A stretch of DNA of 64,000 nucleotides. Origin: Chloropicon primus. Its lineage: Eukaryota; Chlorophyta; Chloropicophyceae; Chloropicales; Chloropicaceae. The DNA lies in NCBI GenBank assembly GCA_023205875.1, contig CP060756.1:496001-560000 (forward strand), read 5' to 3'. A program made the position numbers and the translations under genes. Shown piece after piece: positions 1 to 10,085 of the stretch. The first letter of the stretch is position 1; each line of letters starts with the position of its first letter. The notes under the pieces are model-generated. The model was given only the letters and a program-made list of their open reading frames with translations. It was not told the DNA's origin and ran no database searches.

Positions 1-1
1 C

Positions 2-493
2 AACACGACCCTCCTCTCGGAGTCCATTCCCAGCGGAGCCTTTTACGGGTGCATCGTCGGGAACAACTGGCAGTCCCAGGAAGCCCGCCGACTTCCGGGG
101 TGGATGGGAAAAGCTTTCAACGCCAACACCGGAGGCTTCGCGAACTTGGTCGACGTTGGCTTTTACTCCGACAACACCGCGTACCCGGGCCGCTTCTACC
201 CCACGTACAGCGTCGAGGGGGGGCTCTCGTGGACTTTGGACTATCAGGTGCAGACGGGCGTGCCCCTGATCGGAGGGGTGCTGGATTTTGCGATCAACCG
301 ATTGTTGCCGGGGCAGTACATCAGGAACTTTGGGGGGTTCAAGGACGAGATCAAGGAAATCGCTCCGGGTGTCTGGCTAGGACGAGTTTACTCCTTGCCC
401 ATGTCCCTCTCTTGGGATCTCTCCCTCGGAAACGTATCGCCTTTCACTGTCTACACCCAAGTGCCCTTCCTCTTGTTCCAAGCTTGCTTGTGA
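2..493 (+). CDS. Unknown protein, C-terminal part only
   Basis: An open frame enters from the left edge and ends at TGA 491-493, giving about 163 residues of a C-terminus. It is rich in Gly, aromatic and hydrophobic residues and ends with a hydrophobic tail (VPFLLFQACL). Seen features include a GVWLGRVY segment and a patch of Phe/Tyr/Trp. I do not recognise the family. The frame has no internal stop and has GC-rich third positions, which supports real coding. PEX6 starts about 230 bases downstream on the same strand. Confidence 0.55.
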   Translation, partial: NTTLLSESIPSGAFYGCIVGNNWQSQEARRLPGWMGKAFNANTGGFANLVDVGFYSDNTAYPGRFYPTYSVEGGLSWTLDYQVQTGVPLIGGVLDFAINRLLPGQYIRNFGGFKDEIKEIAPGVWLGRVYSLPMSLSWDLSLGNVSPFTVYTQVPFLLFQACL

Positions 494-723
494 AAGACAT
501 CGAAGGGGAAGGAGCCTGGAGCCTAAAAGAGAAACTTTATTTTACAATTCATTCTTATCTACGTGCAACGACGGAAGCGCTTCGTGTCTCGACTCCTGTC
601 CTGTCGTCGTCAGTAACGCCCCAAAGTTTTCGTTTGGGCTTGGCCAGATTTTTTCTCCAACAGAGACGGAGGCGGGCGAGCAATTCTCGTTCGGGGTCAG
701 GCAGGCAGACAGGCAGGCAGGCA

Positions 724-3240
724 ATGGTGTTGTCGCCGTCCCCGGCGGGACCGTCCCCGGCGCCTTTCGTGGTCGACGAAGGCGTCCGGAGCGCGATACA
801 AAGGGCACAAGCTGCCGCTGCGGCGGGCGTTGGGTGGAAGGGACAGAGACTCTTCGATCAGCCCGCAGGAAGGCTGGAGGTGAAGCTGCTGCTGGAAACT
901 GGACCCAAGCCGCAGAGGCGGCGGCGGCAATCGAGCGATGGGGAAGCGTCCTCCTCCGTGGGCCTGCCGGAATGCGAAGCGACGGTAGCGACGCTCCGGA
1001 TGCTGGCTGCGTACGATGGCACTGCCCTGACCATTTCCACGACGAAGGGATACGAGGAGCGTTTCGGTGACGGGAGGACGCGGACTGCGATGGCCGTGGT
1101 CAGGTGCCGAGGGAATCGCCGGGGATTGGCGAGGGACGGCACCCTGTACCTGAGCCCCCAGCTCGCGCACGACCTTGGCGTGCACCACGACTTGATATCG
1201 GAAGCTGTCCTCGGGAAGAGCGGCGACGACGATGATGATGAGGGTGCGGTCCAGGTGGACGTGAGGAAAGCCAAGGAAGGAGATCTGGTCGAGAGGGACG
1301 ACATGCAGATCACGGTCACAAAGGTAGCCATGCCAGAGACGAGGGACCTGATGGACTTCACGGCCCTGGACCAGGAGCTATCCTATCAGCACTCGGATAT
1401 CGAGCGAGCCTCTTTCAGTCTGCGAGAATTCTTCAACGCCAGAAGGCTCATAGAAGCGGGGCAGGTGCTTGCCATCCCCAGCAGAGCTGGTCCGGGTGCA
1501 GCTCTGAACGCCGTGGTCGGCGAAAGAAAAGGGGACGAGGACCACTTTTTTGTCAAAGTGGTGGACGTGAAGCCAAAGCAAGACAAGCCTGCAGTCATAT
1601 CGGCTTCAAACTCCAGGATCGTGCTCCAGGGCAGCACCTCGAGCGCGACCCCCCCCCGGCTCGAGCTGGATTTCGGTCTGCTCCCGAGGCTGTCATCCAA
1701 CGAGACAGCCAAGACTTTGCTGCCTTTGCTGCTCCCTTACTTCCACTGCAAGCTGCGCAGGTCTCCGCGGACGTCGATCATTCTCCACGGGCCTTCGGGG
1801 TGCAACAAAGCGGGCTGTGTCAGAGATGTCGCCTCCGCGCTCGGAGTGCACCTCATCAGCCTGAACACGTTTGACCTCATACAGTCGAGCGAGGAGAAGA
1901 CAGTTGAAGTTCTCAACGCAACGTTCGAGAAGTGCAAAGAATTCTCGCCCTGCGTCTTGCTTTTGAGGAAAGGCCACGCTTTCTCGCAGATTCCCCACCA
2001 GACCGAGAAGGACAGGCTGTTGTTCTCCTGCCTCTCAGAGCACATGGTCAGTGGCAACGAAAGGGAAAGGAAGTTCGAAAAGGAAGCTGGGAAGGGATTC
2101 CCGAATCCCCGGGGGGCTCGGGGGAACATCATGGTAATCGTAACCACGGAGTCCGTCGACGACTTTCCAGCGGGTTTGCGAAGTCTGTTCTCGCACGAAG
2201 TGGAGTGCTCCGTCTCTAAGGACGTGGGGAAAGATCTGGGGGCCCTGCCAGGCGTGGAGGGCGTGGAGGGCGAGAGCTTAGAGACCGTGGGCCTGAACGC
2301 GAGGGACATCAATGCGGTGGTGTCCAAGTCCTTTGCTCTCTCACTCCTGGAAGGGCAGAAGAGCCCCAAGAGCTGCTTGGATGCAGCGATGAGAATCACG
2401 AAAGACAGGATAGCAAAGACTCTGGGAGCTCCAAAGGTCCCGTCCGTGCAGTGGGGCGATGTAGGCGGTCTCGAAGAGGCAAAGAAAGCCATCATTGCGA
2501 CCATTGAGACTCCGCTCAAGTATCCCCACCTCTTCAGCAAGGGCCTGAAGAGGAGATCCGGGGTGCTCTTATACGGACCGCCGGGAACGGGGAAGACGCT
2601 TCTCGCCAAAGCGATCGCGACCGAGTTCAAGATGAACTTTCTCAGCGTGAAGGGTCCTGAGCTGATCAACATGTACGTGGGAGAGAGCGAGCGCAATGTG
2701 AGGGAGGTGTTCGCGAAGGCAAGAGGGGCCGCGCCATGCATCCTGTTCTTTGACGAGTTGGATTCTTTGGCCCCCGCAAGAGGAAGCGGGGGAGACTCTG
2801 GTGGCGTGATGGACAGAGTGGTGAGCCAGTTCCTTGCGGAGCTCGACGGCATCCAGGCGCAGGGCCCAATCTTTATTGTCGGGGCAACAAACAGGCCCGA
2901 CCTCATTGACGGCGCCCTGCTCAGGCCTGGCCGGTTCGACGTACTCCAGTACATCAACCTCCCCAATCAGCAAGGAAAGGAATGCGTCTTGAGGGCCCTG
3001 ACGAGAAACATGACGCTGGAAGGCGTGAGCCTCGATGAGGTGGCCAGCCAGTGCCCCAGCAGGTACTCTGGAGCGGACTTGTACGCCCTGTGCGTGGAGG
3101 CCTGGATGCTGGCAGCGCGGAGAGGGGACTTCAAGGTGAGGAGGGAAGATTTCATGACTGGCCTCGACAAAGTCAAACCAAGTTTGAGCGATCAGGAGAT
3201 AGAGATGTATGAGACTCTGAAAAGTAAAATGTTGAAATAA
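724..3240 (+). CDS. PEX6: Peroxisomal AAA ATPase PEX6
   Basis: PEX6 forms a hexamer with PEX1 that pulls ubiquitinated PEX5 out of the peroxisome membrane. The 838-residue frame is taken from ATG 724; the frame stays open upstream but that stretch overlaps the previous gene. The C-terminal D2 domain is canonical: Walker A GPPGTGKT at residues 618-625 and Walker B with DE at 677-678. It is followed by the PEX6-type run SLAPARGSGGDSGGVMDRVVS and the GATNRPDLID motif. The D1 domain is degenerate: its P-loop reads GPSGCNKAG, lacking the Lys-Thr pair. That D2 carries the ATPase activity is known for the family. Stop overlaps an AATAAA (gaaataaagc). Confidence 0.93.
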   Translation: MVLSPSPAGPSPAPFVVDEGVRSAIQRAQAAAAAGVGWKGQRLFDQPAGRLEVKLLLETGPKPQRRRRQSSDGEASSSVGLPECEATVATLRMLAAYDGTALTISTTKGYEERFGDGRTRTAMAVVRCRGNRRGLARDGTLYLSPQLAHDLGVHHDLISEAVLGKSGDDDDDEGAVQVDVRKAKEGDLVERDDMQITVTKVAMPETRDLMDFTALDQELSYQHSDIERASFSLREFFNARRLIEAGQVLAIPSRAGPGAALNAVVGERKGDEDHFFVKVVDVKPKQDKPAVISASNSRIVLQGSTSSATPPRLELDFGLLPRLSSNETAKTLLPLLLPYFHCKLRRSPRTSIILHGPSGCNKAGCVRDVASALGVHLISLNTFDLIQSSEEKTVEVLNATFEKCKEFSPCVLLLRKGHAFSQIPHQTEKDRLLFSCLSEHMVSGNERERKFEKEAGKGFPNPRGARGNIMVIVTTESVDDFPAGLRSLFSHEVECSVSKDVGKDLGALPGVEGVEGESLETVGLNARDINAVVSKSFALSLLEGQKSPKSCLDAAMRITKDRIAKTLGAPKVPSVQWGDVGGLEEAKKAIIATIETPLKYPHLFSKGLKRRSGVLLYGPPGTGKTLLAKAIATEFKMNFLSVKGPELINMYVGESERNVREVFAKARGAAPCILFFDELDSLAPARGSGGDSGGVMDRVVSQFLAELDGIQAQGPIFIVGATNRPDLIDGALLRPGRFDVLQYINLPNQQGKECVLRALTRNMTLEGVSLDEVASQCPSRYSGADLYALCVEAWMLAARRGDFKVRREDFMTGLDKVKPSLSDQEIEMYETLKSKMLK

Positions 3241-3613
3241 AGCAGCAGCCACGAAAAGGGTTTTTTTGGACGTAACTTCCGTTGGTGGCATACTCGGGTC
3301 TCACTTTCCACAGAAACGACTCCACCCGGATTCCATGACCCGAATCGACGCCTTCTCATGCTCGAGACCGTGATCCTCCTCTTCTTCCCCTGCAATCGCC
3401 CTTGTCGTCTCTGCCTTGTTCCCCAGCGAAGGTTTCGACGCTGGGAGGGAGCGCCATTGGACGCCATTGGCCTCGTCCTTGCCGTCGTTACCTCCAGTTT
3501 TGCGATTAGAAGGTGGCCTCCTTGGTTTGAACCCCTGGCAAAGCCTCCCCCTGACCAAAAAACGCCGTACACATCTGGTCTTCGGCCTTCTTGTTTTTTT
3601 CCAATCTCTTCAG

Positions 3614-3648
<35 letters not shown>

Positions 3649-3834
3649 AGAAGAGACCGAGGGGCGTGGACCTGACTTTGCGCGAGGGGGGTCCAGGATG
3701 TGCCAGTAGGGACCTACCACGGAACGGGAAAGACGTTGCGTGAGTGAGAGAGGGAGAAAAGACGGGAGCGAAGGGGTTGGACTCACGAGCAAGACCTTGC
3801 CTTGGTTGGTTTTGAAGCTTCGCGGTCCGCAACG
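3241..3834. promoter_or_regulatory. Intergenic region upstream of CDKL kinase
   Basis: No gene is seen here. It holds the PEX6 3' end and the 5' leader of the kinase gene. A (GA)n tract lies at 3618-3644 on the kinase coding strand. Confidence 0.5.
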
Positions 3835-6317
3835 ATGTTTTCACGCTTTGAGACCACAGATAACAACGGCATCAGGATGGTGAGTGTCTTGTGAAGAGTG
3901 GGGAGCAAAGGTGGAAGAGGGGAGGAGGGAAGACCGAGCGAGCGAGGTTGACTGACCGTGCGGCCATTTCTTTTCCCTTCTGTTTTTTCTTTCTTTTTTT
4001 CTTTCGGCGCAGTTCGACTCGAGGAAAGAGTCCACGTTTGCCAGAAGCGGTATCACTGCCCCCAAGCAAGCGAAGCCGCGTTTCCCGGGGGGCAACCGGG
4101 CAGGGTATCCAAACAAGAGCGTGCACTTCGGTCAAAGGTAAGAGACCACGAGAGCACTTTTTGCTTTCCTTCCCGCTCCCTTGTTCCCACGAGAGATCAT
4201 AGGCTGACTTCTGAAGTCCGGCACTCAGGTTTGACCACGACAGCAGCAGGTTGCCATCTTTGTCACAGAATGACGCGGGGAGAAGGCGGGTTGGACTTCA
4301 AGTCTTGTCTACGAGCAACCAGGGGGGCGGAATTCACTACACGCCTCAGTACGCAGCGAGGAACCTGCAGACAAAGTACGTGAGCCACCAGAACAACCCG
4401 AAGCCAAAGGTGGCGAACATCCTTCGTGCCTCGACTCGGGCGGGCGGGTTCGACTCGAACTTGATGCTTTTGGGCTCGAGATCGAACACCTCCCTTGACG
4501 CGAGCCCGAGCCATGTTCACCTGCCGAGGCCGATGACCCAGGCCGGGGAGCCTCGACTCGGGGGAGACTATGAGCGCCAGCTCGTTCGGCCCAAGACCCA
4601 GCAGTCGTACCTGAGCTCAAACGAGATGGGCGTGAAGCCGATCAGGATCGGAGTCCCGAAACTGTCCAAGAAGGAGATCACTTTTGCGAAGAAGAAGTCT
4701 TCGCCGCAGCAGCAGTACCAGTTTCATATGCACGACTTGAACAACCCGTACGACAACTCTTTGCACAGCTTGCCGGCGCAAAATTCTTCTTCGAGCTTCG
4801 ACTTTCCCAAGAGGAGCTTCAAGACGCAGAAGATAAAGAACTTCAGGAGGAAGAAGACTCCCCTCTTCCCCCAGCCCAATGACCAGAAGAAGCTCTACAA
4901 CCTGAGGAGCGACATTCAGTCGTCGGACGTGCTCTTTGTGTCCTCGCAAAGCAGCTCGAAGCACGGTTCCAAGTTCGGAAGAAGCACCCTTTACCAGCTC
5001 CCGACCCTGTCCAACGCTCACGGACGGCAGATGCAGGACAAGGTGCAGGACGCCCTGAGGGAGGCGGACAGGCTTCCGGAGGCCGAGGCCATCAACCTGC
5101 TTGAGAATACGATGGCCCAGGCAGAGGAGTACAACTTGAACACTGACCGAGTACAAAAGAAGCTCGTTTGGTTCCAGCAGAGGCACAAGATACGCCAGGA
5201 GATGATAGCCTCCGCGGCCGCGGGCAACGATGCTCACGTGGACGAGCTGATCGAGAGGGCCTCCTTCTACAACATTGGCAGCCAGGACGAGGCGGTGAGG
5301 CAGGCGAGGCTGCTTCTGTCGAAGACGGCGGCCTGGACAGGAAGGGAGGGCACCGACGTCGTGGTCGGGGGAAAGAGAATACTCAATGGAAAGTACGAGG
5401 TGCTGCAGATCGTCGGCGAGGGAGCGTACGGCATGGTGATGAGATGCCGCATGAAGGGGACAGGGAACTTTGTGGCAATCAAGGAGTTCAAGATATCCGC
5501 GGAGGACCCTGACGCGGAGGAGGTCCGAAAGTCTTCCATCAGGGAAGTCAAGCTCCTCAAATTTCTTCAGCACGAGAACATTGTACAGTATCTTGACGAC
5601 TTTACTGTTGGGGAAAAGATCTTCATGGTCATGGAGTTCGTTCCGAGGAACCTGCTCGAGGTGCTGGAGGAGCACGAGTACGGGCTTCCCAAGCACATGA
5701 CCCGGAAAATCATTTACCAGCTCTGCAAGGCGATCAGCTTCATCCACAGCCACGGTTTCATCTACAGGGACATCAAGCCCGAGAACCTGCTGATAGACGA
5801 GGAGGGCAACGTCAAGCTGTGCGACTTTGGCTTTGGGCGCCACCTGCAGGCGAGCGGAGACGACTCTGAGGACCTGACGGACTACGTGGCCACGAGGTGG
5901 TACAGGGCACCGGAGCTCCTTCTGGGCCCGCCGTTCGAGAACGACGGGGGAAAGATCGTGAGGTCCGCCTATGGCCCGGAGATCGACATTTGGGCCATAG
6001 GCTGCTTGATGGCCGAGCTCATCGATGGCGAGCCCCTCTTCGCTGGGGACAGTGACATCGACCAGCTGGAGAAGATCCAAAAGGCCTTGGGACGCATCAC
6101 GTCGAAGCAGATGAAGATGTTCCTCATCAACCCAGCCAACGCGGGCTACTGCTTCCCCTTCGACAACGAGCCCCTGGAGACGCTCAAGGAGAGGTATGGA
6201 AGGTTCCTGAACCCCAACGAGGAGGACTTCCTTGTCAAGATGCTGAAGATGGACCCCGACAAGAGGCCCACGGGTGAGAACTGCTTGGGCCACGCATACT
6301 TCGCGGAGATGAGGTAA
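3835..6317 (+). CDS. CDKL-family (CDKL5-like) protein kinase
   Basis: Exons 3835-3879, 4013-4137 and 4229-6317 join in frame through GTGAGT/CAG and GTAAGA/CAG sites to give 752 residues. Residues 1 to about 445 are a basic, low-complexity extension followed by a short helical region. The kinase domain runs from about 447 to 735 with GEGAYG, VAIKEF, YRDIKPENLL, CDFGFGR and an activation-loop TDYVATRWYRAPEL. The late part (IDQLEKIQKALGRITSKQMKMF) matches the CDKL5 pattern. In Chlamydomonas and animals CDKL kinases control cilium or flagellum length, so a ciliary role is inferred. The TDY replaces the TEY of animal CDKL5. The exact CDKL orthologue is not certain. Confidence 0.88.
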
Positions 6318-6449
6318 AGGGAGCGGAGGACGCTCTTCTTCTCCACTGTACATAAATTATATCCCAAAAGAAAGCTTTAGACGTTTGAGGAGCACGTTAC
6401 AATACACAAGGGAGGGCTATACACTTTCACGCTCGTCCCAAAAGCAAAG

Positions 6450-6749
6450 CTACTTCTTTCGTTCCCTCCTCTGGTTGTACAAGACGATCAGGTACCTGTT
6501 CGCAACGTTGAAGCCGCTCAGGTGGTCAACTGCGTTCTTCGCGTCGAAGATGTCCTCGTACACCACAAACGCCGTCCCCTTGGTCGCCTTGGTGTCCCCC
6601 AGCCTAATCTGCCTAATCGCGCCGTACTTTCCAAATATCTCGTACATCTCCTCCCCGGTTATGTTAAAGGGCAAGTTCCTCACGTACAAGACTCGATTCA
6701 CTTCCGGGGGAAGCCTCACGTTCCTCCTGTTCGCAGAAACCGCCGCCAT
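6450..6749 (-). CDS. SF3B6: Splicing factor SF3B6 (p14)
   Basis: This 99-residue protein is one RRM. It opens with [20 protein letters not shown], has the RNP1-like [10 protein letters not shown], and continues with [19 protein letters not shown], all diagnostic of p14, the SF3b subunit that sits at the branch-point adenosine in U2 snRNP. It ends in YNQRRERKK, so the C-terminal helix of about 25 residues found in human and plant proteins is missing. ATG is at 6747-6749. The gene is convergent with the kinase gene; stops are 132 bases apart. Confidence 0.92.
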   Translation of the reverse strand: MAAVSANRRNVRLPPEVNRVLYVRNLPFNITGEEMYEIFGKYGAIRQIRLGDTKATKGTAFVVYEDIFDAKNAVDHLSGFNVANRYLIVLYNQRRERKK

Positions 6750-7180
6750 CCCTCTCCCTCTCCCTCCTCTCCCCCTCTTCCTCTCCCTCGATCGACTCTC
6801 GCCCCTTCCCTCGCGAGTCCTCAGTCCTCGCCCTCCCGTCCGCCCGCGCCCTGCCGACCAATCGAAATCCCTCGAGACTGCGCTCCCTCCTGCGACACTC
6901 TCTCGCCCTTCGACCCTCTGAACCTTTCGCCTCCTCTTTGACCTCTCACGCAGGCGCCGCTCCGCTCCGCTCTCTTCTTCTCTCGCTCTCCACGAAACGC
7001 TTTCGCTTTTGTGGAGGAGAGAGCGCGAGGTGAGCGATTGCGATTGATTGTGAGGAACGAGACCACGAGAGGGGGAGGGATCCGGAACGACAGAGGCACG
7101 ATCACATCATACGTCGTCCCTACGCGCTTTCGTTTTATTTTATTCTAGTCCTTTGCCTGGCGGTTACCTGCAACGAAGGG
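6750..7180. promoter_or_regulatory. Divergent promoter SF3B6 / DUF2237 gene
   Basis: About 430 bases between two divergent starts. It is C/T-rich near SF3B6 (so A/G-rich on its coding strand). No coding frame with a recognisable protein is seen. Confidence 0.5.
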
Positions 7181-7576
7181 ATGGGCAGTGTGAGGCAAGC
7201 GGTGAACGTACTGGGAGGGGCGTTGGAGCGTTGCTCTCGTCCTGGAGGGCCCATCACTGGGTTCTACCGCGATGGGTGTTGCGGAACTGGGAACGATGAT
7301 GTGGGGAGGCACGTCGTGTGCTCGAGGATGACCCAGGCGTTCTTGGATTACACCAGGGACAGGGGAAACGACTTGTCGACTCCCGTTCCTGAATACGGGT
7401 TCCCTGGTTTGAGGCCAGGGGACTTTTGGTGCCTGTGCGCCTCGAGGTGGCAGGAGGCGTTTGACAATGGGGTCGCACCACCGGTCAGGCTGGAGGCCAC
7501 CGACAAAGCGGCGCTGAGGTACGTCTCGCTCGAGGATCTCCAATCCCACGCGCTGAGCGTCGAGCCTGAGTTGTGA
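7181..7576 (+). CDS. DUF2237 family protein
   Basis: An intronless 131-residue protein of the DUF2237 family, which is widespread in bacteria and algae and of unknown function. The hallmark motifs are all present: NVLGGALERC, TGFYRDGCC, HVVCSRMTQAFL, RGNDLSTP, FPGLRPGDFWCLCASRW and GVAPPVRLEAT. The Cys residues at CC and WCLC may bind metal or be redox active, but this is inference. The full domain is present, with no extra targeting sequence. Confidence 0.9.
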   Translation: MGSVRQAVNVLGGALERCSRPGGPITGFYRDGCCGTGNDDVGRHVVCSRMTQAFLDYTRDRGNDLSTPVPEYGFPGLRPGDFWCLCASRWQEAFDNGVAPPVRLEATDKAALRYVSLEDLQSHALSVEPEL

Positions 7577-7701
7577 GGCTTTGGGCACGACGACGCGCCG
7601 CGGGCCAGGCTCACAGAGAGTTGGACAAAGAGAGGTGGGGTGCAAGCGAAATGTTTCTGATTTGTTGCGTTTACGTTTTAATCGAGTTGTATAGATAGTC
7701 T

Positions 7702-9288
7702 TTATTGCTCACGCTGGCGAGGGGCGCACTTGATGATGTCGTCGACTCGCAGGATCATCTCAGTGGCCTCGGTCGCAGAGGAAAGGACGCACTTCTTCAC
7801 CTTGAAGGACTCGTTGATACCGCACTTGGTCATGTCACCCACAGTCCCTGTCAAGATGTCGATTCCCTCGCGGCAGCCGTCGTTGACGTGGGCAGCCCTC
7901 AGCTGAGCGATGAGCTCGGTGCTGTCTAGACCTCCGTTCTCTGCTATGATGGCTGGAATTTGCCTCAGCGCCTTGGCGAAGGATTCCATGGCAAGCGAGC
8001 GCTTTCCTGGAGTCTTCTTGGCCAAGTCCTCGATGGCCTTGCTCATGATCATCTCGGAGCAGCCACCCCCGTACACAACACGCGAGTCCGTCGCCATCTG
8101 GGAAAGGACGCAGAGGGCGTCATGGAGGGAGCGCTCCGCCTCGTCCAAAATGTGAGTGCTAGCACCTCTCAAAATAATTGTACAGGCCTCCCCCAAGGCA
8201 ACTCCAGAGAAGCGTATGAGCTTGTCCTCCCCAATCATGATTTCCTCGATGAGCTTGCACTCTCCAATCTTCGCGTCCTCGGGGTTGTTGAAGGTCGACA
8301 CGATCTCACCGCCGGTGACAAGAGCGAGCCTCTCGATTCCGTCGAAGTCGGCGTGCTCGATGGCCATCACTCCGGCGTCCGTGAAGAGCTGCTCCGGGAA
8401 GTTGTAGATCAGCTGCCTGTTGATGAAGCAGTTGATTCCGTGGTCAATAATCTTCTGGACCTTCTTCCTCATCTTGTCCTTCTCGGCCTGCTCTATCGCC
8501 CCAACCTCTGCCATTCCCTTGGTCTTCACGCGAGCCCCGTAGATTTTGATCTTGTCCGTGTCCATCGGGGTGTTCGCGACGAGAATCTTCGCGTTCTCGA
8601 TCCTCTTTGGCTGACCGACGCCAATCTTTTTGTCCAGAATAAATCCTTCGTCAAGGTAAGACTCGTTGAGGGTTCCCCCGGTCTTCTTGATCATCTGGAT
8701 GGAGTCCAAGTTCGTGGACCCCTTGAGCCTAAGGACAGCATCGACCGCCAGCTGGGAGAAGTGCTCCTTGTCGTTCGTCAAGATCTTGGAAGACAGCGTC
8801 GTTCTCGCGATCTTAAGCATGTCCTCCTTGTACTTCTCCGGGTCTTCGACGTGGTTCACGGAAAGGTCCTCCAAGGCCTTCAACGCGCAGTTCATGGCCT
8901 CCCTGTACCCCTGGATGATCGTCTGGGGGTGGAGCCTCATGTTCACGAGCTTCTCGGCCTCCCTCAGAAGCTCCCCGGCGAGCACGACCACGGAGGTCGT
9001 TCCGTCGCCCACCTGGTCGTCCTGGACCTTGGAGATGTCCACCAGAACCTTGGCGGCCGGGTTGTCCACGTAGATCGACTTCAGGATGGTCGCTCCATCG
9101 TTCGTGACCGTCACCTCCTGGCCCCTGCTCTGAGACTGAAGGATCTTGTCCATGCCCTTGGGACCCAGAGTCGTCTTGACGAGATCTGCTATCGCCATGG
9201 CACCTATGAAGGAAGACAGGCGAGCCATCTCGCCCTTCTCCTCCGTCGCCTGCTCATTCAACAAGTTGTTGGGTGCGCCGTTCTCCAT
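7702..9288 (-). CDS. CCT2: Chaperonin TRiC/CCT subunit beta
   Basis: CCT2 is one of eight subunits of the cytosolic group II chaperonin that folds actin and tubulin. The 528-residue frame starts at ATG 9286-9288 ([10 protein letters not shown]); an in-frame TTG further out is not needed. Motifs are NDGATILKS (63-71), [15 protein letters not shown] (94-108), the beta-specific [10 protein letters not shown], and [10 protein letters not shown] near the C-terminus. Length equals the family norm. The stop is in CAATAAAG, so it overlaps a poly(A) signal. Confidence 0.96.
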   Translation of the reverse strand: MENGAPNNLLNEQATEEKGEMARLSSFIGAMAIADLVKTTLGPKGMDKILQSQSRGQEVTVTNDGATILKSIYVDNPAAKVLVDISKVQDDQVGDGTTSVVVLAGELLREAEKLVNMRLHPQTIIQGYREAMNCALKALEDLSVNHVEDPEKYKEDMLKIARTTLSSKILTNDKEHFSQLAVDAVLRLKGSTNLDSIQMIKKTGGTLNESYLDEGFILDKKIGVGQPKRIENAKILVANTPMDTDKIKIYGARVKTKGMAEVGAIEQAEKDKMRKKVQKIIDHGINCFINRQLIYNFPEQLFTDAGVMAIEHADFDGIERLALVTGGEIVSTFNNPEDAKIGECKLIEEIMIGEDKLIRFSGVALGEACTIILRGASTHILDEAERSLHDALCVLSQMATDSRVVYGGGCSEMIMSKAIEDLAKKTPGKRSLAMESFAKALRQIPAIIAENGGLDSTELIAQLRAAHVNDGCREGIDILTGTVGDMTKCGINESFKVKKCVLSSATEATEMILRVDDIIKCAPRQREQ

Positions 9289-10085
9289 CGTGCGTGGTTC
9301 TCCGCTCGCCTGACGGGGCAACAGAACAGAAGGAAAGAAAAAACGAAGCGACAGATCCGACCGCCTCCCTCGTCAGAAAAAAAAAGAAAACAAAAAACAA
9401 AATCGAGACACAAACACGACGCGCAAACGAACCCACGCCGTGATCCAAGATCGGTCCAAAAAAACGACGACGAACAAAGGCGAGGAAGAGAAAGAGAAAG
9501 AGGAAGGGGAAGGGGAAGGGGAGGACGGGACGGGGTGCACGTTCTGGTTCGTCCTGGCCTTTCGTTCCGGTGCTCACCTCGGTGTTGTCCCTTTCTGTCC
9601 TCTCCTCTGGACCGACGCCGAAGCCCAAGTTGAGTTGTGTCCTCCTCGATCGATCGAGACGAAGGGTGATTTGAAAAAAAAACAGAAGCGAAACGCGGCA
9701 AAAGCCCTGTACAAAACCCATCTTAAAATGTGCCCAAAATGAGGTGTAAATTACACCGCCGTGTAACGTGAACAAGGAAAAGTCTTCTTCTTCTGTCTCT
9801 CGCGGAGGCTTTGGGGATCATCGCATCAATCGCATCATCCAGTCCATCGCCTCGCGGAGGTTGACCTTGCCTTGAGGTCCCAAGGTCCCGCCTTTGTGTG
9901 TTTGTGTCGCTCCTGGGATCGAATTGCTTGTCTTGCGCTTGGGTTTTGCGCTTGGGACGACGGACCCAGCCGGTTGGCCGGTCAGTGACGGCAGAAACTT
10001 GGGTGGCCACCTTGAAGACCTTTGGAGGGGGGAGGGGGGAACAGAAGGAGGAGAAGGCATCCCAGAAGGGGGACGTTCCATCACC
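9289..10085. promoter_or_regulatory. Divergent promoter CCT2 / FYVE-PH gene
   Basis: About 800 bases with A-runs (9378-9405, 9675-9685) and GA-rich stretches near 9480-9520. It should hold both 5' leaders. No protein-like frame is seen on either strand. Confidence 0.5.

Noticed and set aside
49-723. Upstream extension of the PEX6 frame
   Set aside because: It overlaps the end of the preceding gene in another frame, is low complexity near 700-723, and PEX6 homology starts after ATG 724.
5767-5790. YRD instead of HRD in the kinase catalytic loop as pseudokinase evidence
   Set aside because: Tyr is accepted at this place in active kinases such as PKA; Lys, Asp and DFG are all intact.
7960-9633. 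Long plus-strand frame of 557 codons
   Set aside because: It is the antisense shadow of CCT2, caused by the GC-rich third positions. CCT2 on the other strand is complete and recognised.
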